Origin: JBAPUB01 sp049282455
GTDB taxonomy: Bacteria > Actinomycetota > Actinomycetes > JAHEKZ01
Length of the DNA stretch: 18,523 bases
Direction: 5' to 3'
NCBI GenBank assembly: GCA_049282455.1
Contig: JBAPUB010000262.1
Location: forward strand, 1-18,523
Of this stretch, positions 1 through 7,783 are shown piece by piece; the first letter of the stretch is position 1, and the number at the start of each line of letters is the position of its first letter. Under the pieces are notes generated by a model that worked only from the letters and a program-made list of their open reading frames with translations, searched no databases and was not told where the DNA came from. The translations under genes and the position numbers were made by a program.

Positions 1-27
1 GACCTTGATCTTGGTCACGTCGGGCAC
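1..27 (-). CDS. Possible 5' end of isocitrate dehydrogenase gene (partial)
   Basis: Only nine codons are visible, running off the left edge. From the GTG at 27 the minus strand reads VPDVTKIKV. The TKIKV segment resembles the extreme N-terminus of dimeric NADP-isocitrate dehydrogenases (typically M-x-KIKV followed by VVELDGDEMTRIIW). A downstream icd would fit the TCA theme of the adjacent mdh gene, which ends two bases away at 30. The start could also be the GTG at 18. No clear ribosome binding site precedes either. This is an inference from a very short match; the next gene could be something else. Confidence 0.35.
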
Positions 28-29
28 GA

Positions 30-1004
30 TCAGAGGTCTTTCACGTCGGCCTGCTTGGCCCTGACGGCCTCGGCGGCCTCACGCAGTCCGGCCAGCTCGC
101 TGTCGGTGAGTGAGCCCTCGACCACGCGGATGACACCACCGGAGCCGATCTCGGCCTCGACGCCGAGGTAGACACCCTCGATGCCGTACTCACCGTCGAC
201 CCACGCGCACACCGGCATCACATCTGCGGAGTCCGTGGCCACCGCGCGAGCCATGCGGGCCGCTGCGGCAGAGGGCGCGTAGTACGCGGATCCGGTCTTG
301 AGCAGGGCTACGACCTCAGCGCCCCCATTACGGGTCCGGACCACGAGCTCCTCGACCTCGGCGGCGGGCAGCAGGTCGGCCAGCGGCTTGCCGTCGACGG
401 TGCAGCGGCTGGGCACCGGCACCATGGTGTCTCCGTGCGACCCCAGCGTGAGGGTGCGTACCGACCCGACGGGAACACCGAGCCTCTCAGCCACGAAGTT
501 GGTGAACCGTGCGGTGTCGAGCATGCCGGCCTGTCCGATGACCTTCCGCTTGTCGAAACCGCTCGCGAGCTGGGCCAGCGCGGTCATCTCGTCGAGCGGG
601 TTCGACACGACGATGATGACGGCGTCCGGTGCGTTCTTGGCCACCTGCTCAGCCACCCCGCGGACGATCTTCGCGTTGGTCTCGATGAGGTCCATGCGAC
701 TCATCCCGGGCTTGCGCGGCAGTCCCGCCGTGACCACGACAATGTCCGACCCGCCGATCGCCTCGTACCCCGCACCTGTCACCGGGTCGGTCGTCTGACC
801 GACTACGCGGGTCTCGAAACCCTCGACGGGGCGCGACTGGTTCATGTCGAGCGCCAGGCCCTCAGGCTTGCCCTCGACGATGTCCGTCAGCACGACCGTG
901 TCGAAGATGTCGTACTCGGCCAGCCGTTGTGCGGTGGTCGACCCGTAGAAGCCAGCGCCGACGACGGTGACCTTGCCCTTGCGCGAACCGTTGTTCTCAG
1001 CCAT
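30..1004 (-). CDS. mdh: Malate dehydrogenase (LDH-like type)
   Basis: This is a 324-residue NAD-dependent malate dehydrogenase that interconverts malate and oxaloacetate in the cytoplasm as the last TCA-cycle step. The Rossmann glycine motif GAGFYG is at 16-21 and the substrate-binding arginines at about 97 and 103 (LPRKPGMSR). The SNPLD segment lies around 134-138, Asp163 and Arg166 (MLDTARF) follow, and the catalytic His190 sits in GSHGDTMVPV. The length and the absence of the longer MDH insertions place it in the lactate-dehydrogenase-like branch. The ATG at 1004 begins MAENNGSRKGK. No Shine-Dalgarno is evident. The minus-strand hexamer TAGCCT (1011-1016) lies six bases upstream, so a leaderless transcript is possible, although no good -35 is seen. 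It lies 42 bp downstream of the DUF3017 gene. Confidence 0.96.
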   Translation of the reverse strand: MAENNGSRKGKVTVVGAGFYGSTTAQRLAEYDIFDTVVLTDIVEGKPEGLALDMNQSRPVEGFETRVVGQTTDPVTGAGYEAIGGSDIVVVTAGLPRKPGMSRMDLIETNAKIVRGVAEQVAKNAPDAVIIVVSNPLDEMTALAQLASGFDKRKVIGQAGMLDTARFTNFVAERLGVPVGSVRTLTLGSHGDTMVPVPSRCTVDGKPLADLLPAAEVEELVVRTRNGGAEVVALLKTGSAYYAPSAAAARMARAVATDSADVMPVCAWVDGEYGIEGVYLGVEAEIGSGGVIRVVEGSLTDSELAGLREAAEAVRAKQADVKDL

Positions 1005-1046
1005 GTCCGCAGGCTACCGAGCGCCGCCCCGCCGACGGAATCCGGG

Positions 1047-1373
1047 TCAGACCGGCGGCGGGGGCACCAGGAAGGCCATCACCGTCAGCGACACTCCCAG
1101 CACTCCCATGGTGGTGACATCGATGGTGCGGCTGCGCACTGCCAGCATCCCTGCGGTGTCTCGGGGCAGAAAGGCGCGCATGAACGTCGCGAAGACCACA
1201 GACGCAGCCACGACCAAGGAGCCGGCCCGGAACGAGCCGAAGGCGACGATGGCCAGACCGATCGCCATCCCGCCCAGCACCAGGGCGAGCGGCCACTGGT
1301 CGCGCACCCGGTCGACGAAAGGCTCGTCGTCGATCGGGTTGCCCTCGCCGTCGAGCTCGACCTCGTCGTCCAT
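1047..1373 (-). CDS. DUF3017 small membrane protein
   Basis: This is a 108-residue protein of unknown function. The first 27 or so residues are strongly acidic (DDEVELDGEGN, DDEPFVD) and probably cytoplasmic. Three hydrophobic segments follow, at roughly 28-46, 50-67 and 88-105, and the protein ends in a proline tail (VPPPPV). Size, layout and position between folD and mdh match the actinobacterial DUF3017 family, which has no established role. The ATG at 1373 is preceded by an AGGA-type site about ten bases upstream. It sits 23 bp after folD and 42 bp before mdh on the same strand, so it is probably co-transcribed with both. The family assignment rests on context and topology rather than on a diagnostic motif. 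Confidence 0.8.
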   Translation of the reverse strand: MDDEVELDGEGNPIDDEPFVDRVRDQWPLALVLGGMAIGLAIVAFGSFRAGSLVVAASVVFATFMRAFLPRDTAGMLAVRSRTIDVTTMGVLGVSLTVMAFLVPPPPV

Positions 1374-1396
1374 GATCGGCCGTCCTCACGTGCCGG

Positions 1397-2251
1397 TCAG
1401 GCGCCGGCCTGGGCCTCGGCGCGTTCGACGACGTTGAGCAGCAGCATCGCCCGGGTCATGGGCCCCACTCCACCCGGCATCGGTGCGAGGTACCCGGCGA
1501 CCTCGGCCACCTCGGGGTGGACGTCGCCGACCAGTCCGAGCTCGGTGCGGGTGATCCCGACGTCGAGGACGGCAGCTCCAGGCTTCACGACGTCGGGGGT
1601 CACGATCGACGGGACGCCGGCGGCCGCGACGATGATGTCGGCTTCGCGCAGGTGCTTCGCCAGATGCTTGGTTCCGGTGTGGCACAGCGTGACCGTGGCG
1701 TTCTCGCTCTTACGGGTGAGCAGCAGCCCGAGTGGGCGGCCAACCGTGACCCCGCGGCCGACGACGGTGACCTCTGCGCCGGCGATCGGGACGTCGTAGC
1801 GTCGCAGGAGCTCGATCATCCCGTGAGGCGTGCAGGGGAGCGGTCCGGTCTGGCCCAGCACGAGCCGCCCGAGGTTGGTGGGGTGGAGCCCGTCGGCGTC
1901 CTTGTCGGGGTCCATCTGCTCGAGGACCGCATTCGCGTCCAGGCCCTTGGGCAAGGGCAGCTGCACGATGTAGCCGGTACATGCCGGGTCTGCATTGAGG
2001 TCGCGCACGACCGCCTCGACGTCGGCCTGCGTCGCGTCCGCCGGCAGGTCTCGGCGAAGGCTCGCGATGCCGACCTCGGCGCAGTCGCGATGCTTGCCAC
2101 CCACGTAGGCGTGGCTGCCGGGGTCTTCGCCGACCAGCACCGTGCCCAGCCCTGGGGTGATGCCTTGCAGCCTAAGTGCCTCGACCCGACGGGCGAGATC
2201 CGTCTTGATCGCCGCTGCCGTCGCCTTGCCGTCGAGAATGGTTGCTGTCAC
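1397..2251 (-). CDS. folD: Bifunctional methylenetetrahydrofolate dehydrogenase / methenyl-THF cyclohydrolase
   Basis: FolD converts 5,10-methylene-THF to 10-formyl-THF in two steps, giving NADPH and the formyl donor used by PurN and PurH. The 284-residue length is normal. The catalytic Tyr-x3-Lys is seen in YVGGK, the QLPLP motif follows, and PCTPHG marks the middle. The dinucleotide-binding loop reads VVGRGVTVGRPLG, with Gly where most members have Ser (GRS). The C-terminal signature PGGVGPMTRAML is intact. The start is GTG at 2251 (VTATILDGKA), with an AGGA site eight bases upstream. The gene begins 12 bp after the stop of the transporter gene and precedes the DUF3017 gene by 23 bp, so the four genes down to mdh look like one operon. 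Confidence 0.97.
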   Translation of the reverse strand: MTATILDGKATAAAIKTDLARRVEALRLQGITPGLGTVLVGEDPGSHAYVGGKHRDCAEVGIASLRRDLPADATQADVEAVVRDLNADPACTGYIVQLPLPKGLDANAVLEQMDPDKDADGLHPTNLGRLVLGQTGPLPCTPHGMIELLRRYDVPIAGAEVTVVGRGVTVGRPLGLLLTRKSENATVTLCHTGTKHLAKHLREADIIVAAAGVPSIVTPDVVKPGAAVLDVGITRTELGLVGDVHPEVAEVAGYLAPMPGGVGPMTRAMLLLNVVERAEAQAGA

Positions 2252-2263
2252 GGCGTCATCCTG

Positions 2264-3217
2264 TCACGACCGAACGCGTCGGCGCGGGCGGACGACCGCG
2301 AGGGCTACCGCCACGAGGGTGAGGGCAATCCCCAGGGCCAGGTTGACCGTCAGCTGGGCACCGGGCGTCGGGGCCACGGCGTCGACCAGCACGGCACCGA
2401 GCAAGGTCCCCGACAGCACAACCAGCGAGAACAGCAGGACGCCGAGGGCCCGGACCGTCCAGGCCGCGGTGACGACGAAGACGACTCCGAGCAGCCCGCC
2501 GGAGTACAGCCACAGGTCGCCGGAGGCCGTCGGCCAAACAGGCATCGGCTGTGCGCCGATCCCGTGGGCCGCCGCCACGATCAGGAGCAGTGCGACCAGC
2601 CCGACGACGAAGTTCACCAGCGCGGCCACGGTCGGCTGACCGGTCGCCACCGAGACCCGGCCGTTGAAGGCCGCCTGGAAGGCGACCGCCGCCCCAGCCG
2701 AGAAGGCCAGGACCAGGAACAGCCACGCGCCCTGGCCACCGGAGCTGTCCCGTCCGGAGGCCGCCAGGCCCACGGCCACCGTCGCCAGCACAGCGGCAGC
2801 GACCCTCAGCACGGTGACCGGTACCTGCCCGGTCGGACCGAGCCCGAACCGGTCGACGACCAGGCCCATACCCGTCTGCCCGGCGACGGTCGCCACAGTG
2901 AACAGGGCCACCCCCAGGGCCGCGATCGTGACGCCCTGGCCGGCGACGTACATCGCGCCGCCCAGCCCGGCCAGCAGGGCCCACCAGGGGATCTCCCGGC
3001 TGCGCAGCTGCCCGCGCAGCCCGCGCAGCGCATCACGAGCAGATGGACGCGCCGCGACCAGCACCACGAGAACGGTGAGACCGACCGAGAAGTTGACGAC
3101 GGCCGCGAGAACGCCGTCGTCGAGGGCGTGACCGAGGGCTCCGTTGATCCTGCCCTGGATGGCGACCACCACCCCCGCACCGAACGCCGCCGCGGCGCTG
3201 GTCCGGCGTCTGCTCAT
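2264..3217 (-). CDS. DMT-superfamily transporter, two fused YdcZ/DUF606 repeats
   Basis: This is a 317-residue integral membrane protein with about ten hydrophobic helices arranged as an internal duplication. The N-terminal repeat has GVVVAIQGRINGALG and later VVNFSVGL. The C-terminal repeat has GAAVAFQAAFNGRVS followed by LVNFVVGL at the equivalent spacing. The (A-x-Q-x-x-N-G) plus (V-N-F-x-V-G-L) signature is typical of DUF606/YdcZ proteins, which in many bacteria are single 150-residue units; here two are joined in one chain. The substrate is unknown. The ATG at 3217 gives MSRRRTS with positive residues before the first helix; no strong ribosome site is seen. It is divergent from the Rieske gene across 106 bp and reads into folD after 12 bp. 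I do not recall it in the usual folD neighbourhood, so it may have arrived with the Rieske gene. Confidence 0.88.
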   Translation of the reverse strand: MSRRRTSAAAAFGAGVVVAIQGRINGALGHALDDGVLAAVVNFSVGLTVLVVLVAARPSARDALRGLRGQLRSREIPWWALLAGLGGAMYVAGQGVTIAALGVALFTVATVAGQTGMGLVVDRFGLGPTGQVPVTVLRVAAAVLATVAVGLAASGRDSSGGQGAWLFLVLAFSAGAAVAFQAAFNGRVSVATGQPTVAALVNFVVGLVALLLIVAAAHGIGAQPMPVWPTASGDLWLYSGGLLGVVFVVTAAWTVRALGVLLFSLVVLSGTLLGAVLVDAVAPTPGAQLTVNLALGIALTLVAVALAVVRPRRRVRS

Positions 3218-3281
3218 CGCGCCAGTCTGTCGCGCGGCGCGTGGGCCGCCGTCGGGGGTGTGCGGGCTGGTACGGTCACTT

Positions 3282-3301
3282 CACTGACTGGTCAGTCAGT
3301 G
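3282..3301. promoter_or_regulatory. Perfect 9-2-9 palindrome, probable TetR-family operator
   Basis: The 20 bases CACTGACTGGTCAGTCAGTG form an inverted repeat with 9-bp arms and a 2-bp centre, the size and symmetry usual for TetR-family operators. It lies between the divergent transporter and Rieske genes, ending 22 bases before the Rieske ATG. A TANNNT hexamer (TACGGT, 3271-3276) is just upstream, so the site would cover the transcription start and a bound protein would repress. No tetR gene is present in the window, so the regulator must be encoded elsewhere. The operator role is inferred from symmetry and position. Confidence 0.7.
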
Positions 3302-3323
3302 AGTGGTGAAGCTGGAGGCACGA

Positions 3324-4421
3324 ATGGCACCCACGCAACGGCACACCCTTCCCGGCCCCGACTACCACGACCCGGACGTCTACGCGGTCGAGCGCCAGCG
3401 GATCTTCCTGCGCTCGTGGTTCTTCGCCGGCCGCGCGGAGCAGGCGTCGCAGCCCGGGCAGTGGTTCACCGTCGACGTCGTCGGCGAGAGCATCCTGGTG
3501 GTTCGCGGCGACGACGGTGCCCTGCACGCCTTCTACAACGTGTGCCGCCACCGCGGTGCACGGCTTCGCGAGGAGCCCGCCGGGTTCGACCAGGGCACGA
3601 TCATGTGCCCTTACCACGCATGGTGCTACGACCTTCAGGGTTCGCTGGTCGTCACTCCCCGGGTCGGCGAGGACGAACTCGACCGTTCCCAGCTCTCGCT
3701 GTGGCCGGTGCACCTCGACCAGTGGCAGGGCTTTGTGTTCGTGAACCTGGACAAGCAGACACCGCGCCCTCTCCGCGACGTGATCGCCGAGAGCTACGAC
3801 GACATGCTCGCTTTCGAGCGCTTCGAGATGGACACGCTTCGTGTCGGCGCCACCAGCGACTGGGTCGTCGAGGCGAACTGGAAGATCCTCGTGGAGAACT
3901 ACAACGAGTGCCTCCACTGTCCGACCGTGCACCCCGAGCTCGTCGATGTGATCCCGGCCTACCGCAAGGGCTGGGTGTTCGAGGAGGGACGTGACGACGG
4001 AGGCGTGTGGCTAGCCGGGGGTTCGAGCTACACCGCCGACGGGACTTCCACGCTCCCCGTCCTCCCGACCATGAGCGAGATCGAGTCGAAGTCGGTGTAC
4101 GGAGGCACGATCTTCCCGAACCTGATGCTGGACATCTCAGGCACCAGTGTGATCGCCACCCAGCTGCTGCCGGTGTCCTCAACCCGGACCAGACAGGTCT
4201 CGATGTACCTGTTCCACCCCGACGCCATCGCCAGTCCCGGCTTCGACCCGTCCCCTCTCGTCCAGTTCGGCGAGCTCGTCGGAGGGCAGGACAACGACGT
4301 CTGCGAGCGCGTGCAGCGCGGGGTGCAGTCGCAGGCGTTCTCGCACGGCGTCTATCCCGAGAAGGACCTGTACGTCTATGAGTTCACCCAGCGGTACCTT
4401 CGCGAGCGCGACGGACACTGA
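3324..4421 (+). CDS. Rieske non-heme iron oxygenase, quaternary-amine type (GbcA/CntA-like)
   Basis: This is a 365-residue oxygenase component of a ring-hydroxylating-type monooxygenase. The Rieske [2Fe-2S] ligands are Cys74-x-His76 (CRHRG) and Cys95-x2-His98 (CPYH). The mononuclear iron site is in ENYNECLHCPTVHPEL: His198 and His203, with an acidic third ligand likely in QDNDVCERVQ (about 323-325). The residue bridging the two metal centres is Glu195, not the usual Asp. In the family this marks enzymes acting on choline, carnitine or glycine betaine, so N-demethylation of a quaternary amine is likely; the exact substrate is inferred. I chose the ATG at 3324 because GGAGG lies five bases upstream; a GTG at 3303 would add seven residues. 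A reductase partner is not in the window. The gene is plus strand and ends one base before the facing purH stop. Confidence 0.88.
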   Translation: MAPTQRHTLPGPDYHDPDVYAVERQRIFLRSWFFAGRAEQASQPGQWFTVDVVGESILVVRGDDGALHAFYNVCRHRGARLREEPAGFDQGTIMCPYHAWCYDLQGSLVVTPRVGEDELDRSQLSLWPVHLDQWQGFVFVNLDKQTPRPLRDVIAESYDDMLAFERFEMDTLRVGATSDWVVEANWKILVENYNECLHCPTVHPELVDVIPAYRKGWVFEEGRDDGGVWLAGGSSYTADGTSTLPVLPTMSEIESKSVYGGTIFPNLMLDISGTSVIATQLLPVSSTRTRQVSMYLFHPDAIASPGFDPSPLVQFGELVGGQDNDVCERVQRGVQSQAFSHGVYPEKDLYVYEFTQRYLRERDGH

Positions 4422-4422
4422 C

Positions 4423-5985
4423 CTAGTGGTAGAAGTGGCGCGTCCCTGTCAGGTACATCGTCGCCCCGGCTGCCTCCGCGGCGGCAACGACCTCGGCGTC
4501 GCGCACGGAACCACCCGGCTGCACCACGGCGCGAACGCCTCCTCGAAGGAGCACCTCAAGGCCGTCGGGGAACGGGAAGAAGGCGTCTGACGCCGCGACG
4601 CAACCCTGGGCCCGCTCCTCTCCCGCACGAGCCACGGCGAGCTTCGCCGAGTCGACCCGGTTGACCTGCCCCATCCCCACACCGACGCTCGCGCGGTCCT
4701 TGGCCAGCAGGATCGCGTTCGACTTCACCGCCCGTACGGCTCGCCAGGCGAACTCCAGGTCGGCCAACGTCACCTCGTCGGCAGGCTTGCCACAGGCCAA
4801 GGTCCACGTTGCCGGGTCGTCGCCGTCTGCCTCGACATCGTCGAGGCTCTGCAGCAGAAGGCCGCCGCTGACGGGGCGCATCTCGATGGCCGCACCGGGG
4901 TGGCGTCCGGCGCACCGCAGGACGCGCACGCTCTTCTTCTGGGTCAGGATCTCGAGTGCGTCGGCATCGAAGTCCGGAGCGACAACCACCTCGGTGAACA
5001 CCTCGGCCATGGCTCGTGCCATCGCTTCCGTCACCGGTCGATTCGTGGCGACCACCCCGCCGAAGGCCGACACCGGGTCACAGGCAATTGCCTTGTCGTA
5101 GGCCTCGGCGATGGTCTCGCCGAGGGCAATCCCACACGGGTTCGCGTGCTTGATGATCGCCACGCATGGCCGTTCGTGGTCGTAGGCGGCGCGACGAGCG
5201 GCGTCCGCGTCGATGTAGTTGTTGTAGGACATCTCCTTGCCGTGCAGCTGCTCGGACTGCGCCAGGCCAGGGGCCGTGTGATCACTGGCGTACAGCGCCG
5301 CCCGCTGGTGCGGGTTCTCGCCGTAGCGGAGGACGTCCTTGCGGTGCCACGTCGCGCCGAGCCAGCTGGGGAACCCGTCCCCAACGGGGTCTGGCGCCAG
5401 CACGGTGCCCATCCACGAGGCCACCGCAACGTCGTAGGACGCCGTGTGCGCGAACGCCTCGACGGCCAGCCGTTGCCGCTGCTCGAGGGTGAAGCCACCG
5501 GACGAGACGGCGGCCACGACGTCGCCGTACCGCTCCGGGGACACCACTACGGCGACAGTCGGGTGGTTCTTCGCCGCCGCGCGGACCATGGCGGGACCGC
5601 CGATGTCGATCTGCTCGACGCACTCGTCGGGTGTTGCGCCGGTCGAAACGGTCTGGGTGAACGGGTACAGGTTCACCACGACCAGGTCGAAGCCTTCGAT
5701 GCCGAGCTCGGCGAGCTGGCTCACGTGCTCGCTCTTGCGCAGGTCCGCGAGGATCCCTGCGTGGACCTTGGGGTGAAGGGTCTTGACCCGGCCATCGAGC
5801 GTCTCGGGGAACCCGGTGAGGTCCTCGACCTTCTGCACCTGCACGCCCACGCCGGCGATGACCGACGCGGTCGACCCGGTCGACACGATCTGGACTCCGG
5901 CGGCTGCAAGGTCACGCGCGAGCTCCTGCAGACCCGTCTTGTCATAGACGCTGATGAGGGCGCGGCGAATCTGACGCTGGCTCAC
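4423..5985 (-). CDS. purH: Bifunctional AICAR formyltransferase / IMP cyclohydrolase
   Basis: PurH carries out the last two steps of purine synthesis: formyl transfer from 10-formyl-THF to AICAR, then ring closure to IMP. At 520 residues it is full length. The N-terminal MGS-like cyclohydrolase domain shows SVYDKTG (12-18), STGSTAS (35-41) and TLHPKVHAGIL (69-79). The formyltransferase domain shows ENPHQRAALY (223-232), GKEMSYNNYIDADAA (249-263) and the catalytic Lys279-His280 in KHANPCG. It closes with DAFFPFPDGLE and the usual C-terminal GTRHFYH. The start is GTG at 5985, whose GTGA overlaps the purN stop by four bases, indicating translational coupling. Its stop is one base from that of the convergent Rieske gene, leaving no room for a terminator. 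Confidence 0.98.
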   Translation of the reverse strand: MSQRQIRRALISVYDKTGLQELARDLAAAGVQIVSTGSTASVIAGVGVQVQKVEDLTGFPETLDGRVKTLHPKVHAGILADLRKSEHVSQLAELGIEGFDLVVVNLYPFTQTVSTGATPDECVEQIDIGGPAMVRAAAKNHPTVAVVVSPERYGDVVAAVSSGGFTLEQRQRLAVEAFAHTASYDVAVASWMGTVLAPDPVGDGFPSWLGATWHRKDVLRYGENPHQRAALYASDHTAPGLAQSEQLHGKEMSYNNYIDADAARRAAYDHERPCVAIIKHANPCGIALGETIAEAYDKAIACDPVSAFGGVVATNRPVTEAMARAMAEVFTEVVVAPDFDADALEILTQKKSVRVLRCAGRHPGAAIEMRPVSGGLLLQSLDDVEADGDDPATWTLACGKPADEVTLADLEFAWRAVRAVKSNAILLAKDRASVGVGMGQVNRVDSAKLAVARAGEERAQGCVAASDAFFPFPDGLEVLLRGGVRAVVQPGGSVRDAEVVAAAEAAGATMYLTGTRHFYH

Positions 5986-6590
5986 GGGATCGTGACCTTC
6001 CTTCCGGTGACAGTCCAGCCCTGTCGGGCCATACGGGCGACGGAGTCGACGACGATCCGACGCTCCTCGACCTTGATGCGTTCGTGCAGGGTGGCTTCGT
6101 CGTCGTCATCGCGCACATCGACGCAGGCCTGGGCCACGATGGGCCCGGTGTCGACCCCGGCGTCGACCAGGAACAGTGTGCACCCGGTCACTTTGACTCC
6201 GTAGTCGAGCGCGTCTGCGGTCCCGTGCATACCCGGGAACGACGGAAGAAGCGCCGGATGGGTGTTGAGGTAGCGGCCGCCGAACCGGGCGAGGAACCCC
6301 TCCCCCGCAAGCTTCATGAAGCCGGCCGAGACGACGAGGTCCGGTTCGTGGGCGGCAACCGCCTGGGTGAACGCGTCGTCCCACTGCTGCCGCGTGTCGT
6401 ACTCGGCGACCGGAAGCACGAACGTGGGGACGTCGGCGGCGGCGGCACGGTCGAGGGCAGCGATCCCTGCACGGTCCGAGCCGACCGCGACGACGCGGGC
6501 CGGGTAGTCGGGGTCCGCGGTGGCGTCGAGCAGGGCCTGCAGGTTCGTGCCGGACCCCGAGACGAGGACGACCAGCCGGGTGTCTGCCAC
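5982..6590 (-). CDS. purN: Phosphoribosylglycinamide formyltransferase (GAR transformylase)
   Basis: PurN transfers the formyl group of 10-formyl-THF to glycinamide ribonucleotide, the third step of purine synthesis. The 202-residue chain has the N-terminal SGSGTNLQALL phosphate-binding segment. It also has AGFMKLAGEGFL, the NTHPALLPSFPG motif with catalytic Asn and His, and VTGCTLFLVDAGVDTGPI with the catalytic Asp near its end. The start is GTG at 6590 (VADTRLVVLV). It begins 11 bp after the DUF1015 stop and overlaps purH by four bases. A TAGGGT hexamer (6599-6604) overlaps the preceding stop codon and could serve as a local -10, but co-transcription from upstream is simpler. Identification is secure. 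Confidence 0.97.
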   Translation of the reverse strand: MADTRLVVLVSGSGTNLQALLDATADPDYPARVVAVGSDRAGIAALDRAAAADVPTFVLPVAEYDTRQQWDDAFTQAVAAHEPDLVVSAGFMKLAGEGFLARFGGRYLNTHPALLPSFPGMHGTADALDYGVKVTGCTLFLVDAGVDTGPIVAQACVDVRDDDDEATLHERIKVEERRIVVDSVARMARQGWTVTGRKVTIP

Positions 6591-6601
6591 GACTGCCTAC
6601 C

Positions 6602-7783
6602 CTAGTCGGGCTGCCTCAGGAAGATCCCGGCCCTCGGTTTGGGCTCGAAGTAGGTGCTCTTCGGAGCCATGACCTCGCGCCGTTCGGCGACCTCGACCAG
6701 CTGGTCCATGGTGGGCGGAGCCAGCAGGACCAGCGCTCCGGCGTCGTCGTCACAGCGGCGGACGACCTCGCCCAGGTCGGCGAGCTCGGAGACGTACTCG
6801 ACGTCCGTTGCGCCGGATCCGAGCAGGGGTCGCAGAAGCAGGTTGTCGAGCGCGGTGACGTCCAGGCTCGCCACACCGGCACTTCCGGAGGCGCGCAGGG
6901 GGCGAAGCAGGTACCACTGCCTCGCCAGGTAGAGGCCGAGCTGGCCGATGGCTCGACGTGGTCCGTCGACCGGCTCGACCTGGAACTCACGGCGAGCCTG
7001 GAGCAGCACCTGCGAGGTGTCAACCGGGCCAGGCAGGCGGCGATGGAACGCCAGCAGGTGCAGCTCGTCCTCCGGGTACAGGACGCACAGCACGGCCTGG
7101 CCCGCCGGCTGTCCCTGCGCCTGCCAGCGGCGAACGCTCGCAGCGACGCGGTGGTGCCCGTCGGCGATGAACAGGGGGAGCCCGTCGAGTGCCTCACTGA
7201 GTCGCTGGACGTCTGTGTCGTCGACGCGCCACACCGTCTGCTCGCACCCCGTGAGGTCGGTGACCGAGAGGAGTGGCTCTCGCGCCCGGGTCGACGCGAT
7301 CACGTCGGCGACGACGCGGTCGTCGCGATGGGTCAGGGCCACCAGCTCCGACCGTGCCGGGACGGCGTCGAAGTACCCGACCAGGGCGTCGACCCTTGAC
7401 GCGTGGACCGCCTCGTGCCCCAGGACTCGACCGTCGCAGAATCCGCCCACGTCGACCTCGGCGACGATCCCGACGTGCTCCTGCGACGCGCCCTGGACCC
7501 GGTACACGTACAGGTGGGGTGGCCCAGCGTGGTCGTACGCGCCGGCGTCGATCAGTCGTGCGAGAGCCGCAGCGTTGGCCTCGCCGAGCGCCTCTTTGGT
7601 CAGGTCGGGTGCGTCGCTGGCGGAGCGCGTGACGTTCAGGTAGCTCATCGGGTGGTCGGACAGCGCCCGGGCGCGAGCGCTTGGTGACAGGGCGTCATGC
7701 ATCGGGCTGACGACCTGGTCGGCCCATGCCTGCTTGACCACGCGCGCCACGAACGGTCGCACGAGGAGCGGCTGCTTGGTCAT
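6602..7783 (-). CDS. DUF1015 family protein
   Basis: This is a 393-residue protein of the DUF1015 family, whose biochemical role is not established. The family motif FIADGHHR lies at 205-212. It is preceded by an N-terminal region with VVSPMHDALSP, MSYLNVTRS and LYVYRVQ, and followed by a segment resembling FHRRLPG. The ATG at 7783 was chosen because it overlaps the upstream dehydrogenase stop by four bases (ATGA, 7780-7783) and gives the usual family N-terminus (MTKQPLLVRPF). An in-frame extension to 7954 would run inside the neighbouring gene. Members of this family are often next to serA-type genes, as here, suggesting a shared link to serine or hydroxyacid metabolism; that is inference. 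The pair sits between DUF6350 and purN. Confidence 0.88.
   Translation of the reverse strand: MTKQPLLVRPFVARVVKQAWADQVVSPMHDALSPSARARALSDHPMSYLNVTRSASDAPDLTKEALGEANAAALARLIDAGAYDHAGPPHLYVYRVQGASQEHVGIVAEVDVGGFCDGRVLGHEAVHASRVDALVGYFDAVPARSELVALTHRDDRVVADVIASTRAREPLLSVTDLTGCEQTVWRVDDTDVQRLSEALDGLPLFIADGHHRVAASVRRWQAQGQPAGQAVLCVLYPEDELHLLAFHRRLPGPVDTSQVLLQARREFQVEPVDGPRRAIGQLGLYLARQWYLLRPLRASGSAGVASLDVTALDNLLLRPLLGSGATDVEYVSELADLGEVVRRCDDDAGALVLLAPPTMDQLVEVAERREVMAPKSTYFEPKPRAGIFLRQPD

Noticed and set aside
1517..3994. 825-codon plus-strand open frame across folD, the transporter and the Rieske gene
   Set aside because: Its translation is Arg/Asp/Gly/Gln-rich with no domain, and it is an out-of-frame shadow of three well-supported genes in high-GC DNA.
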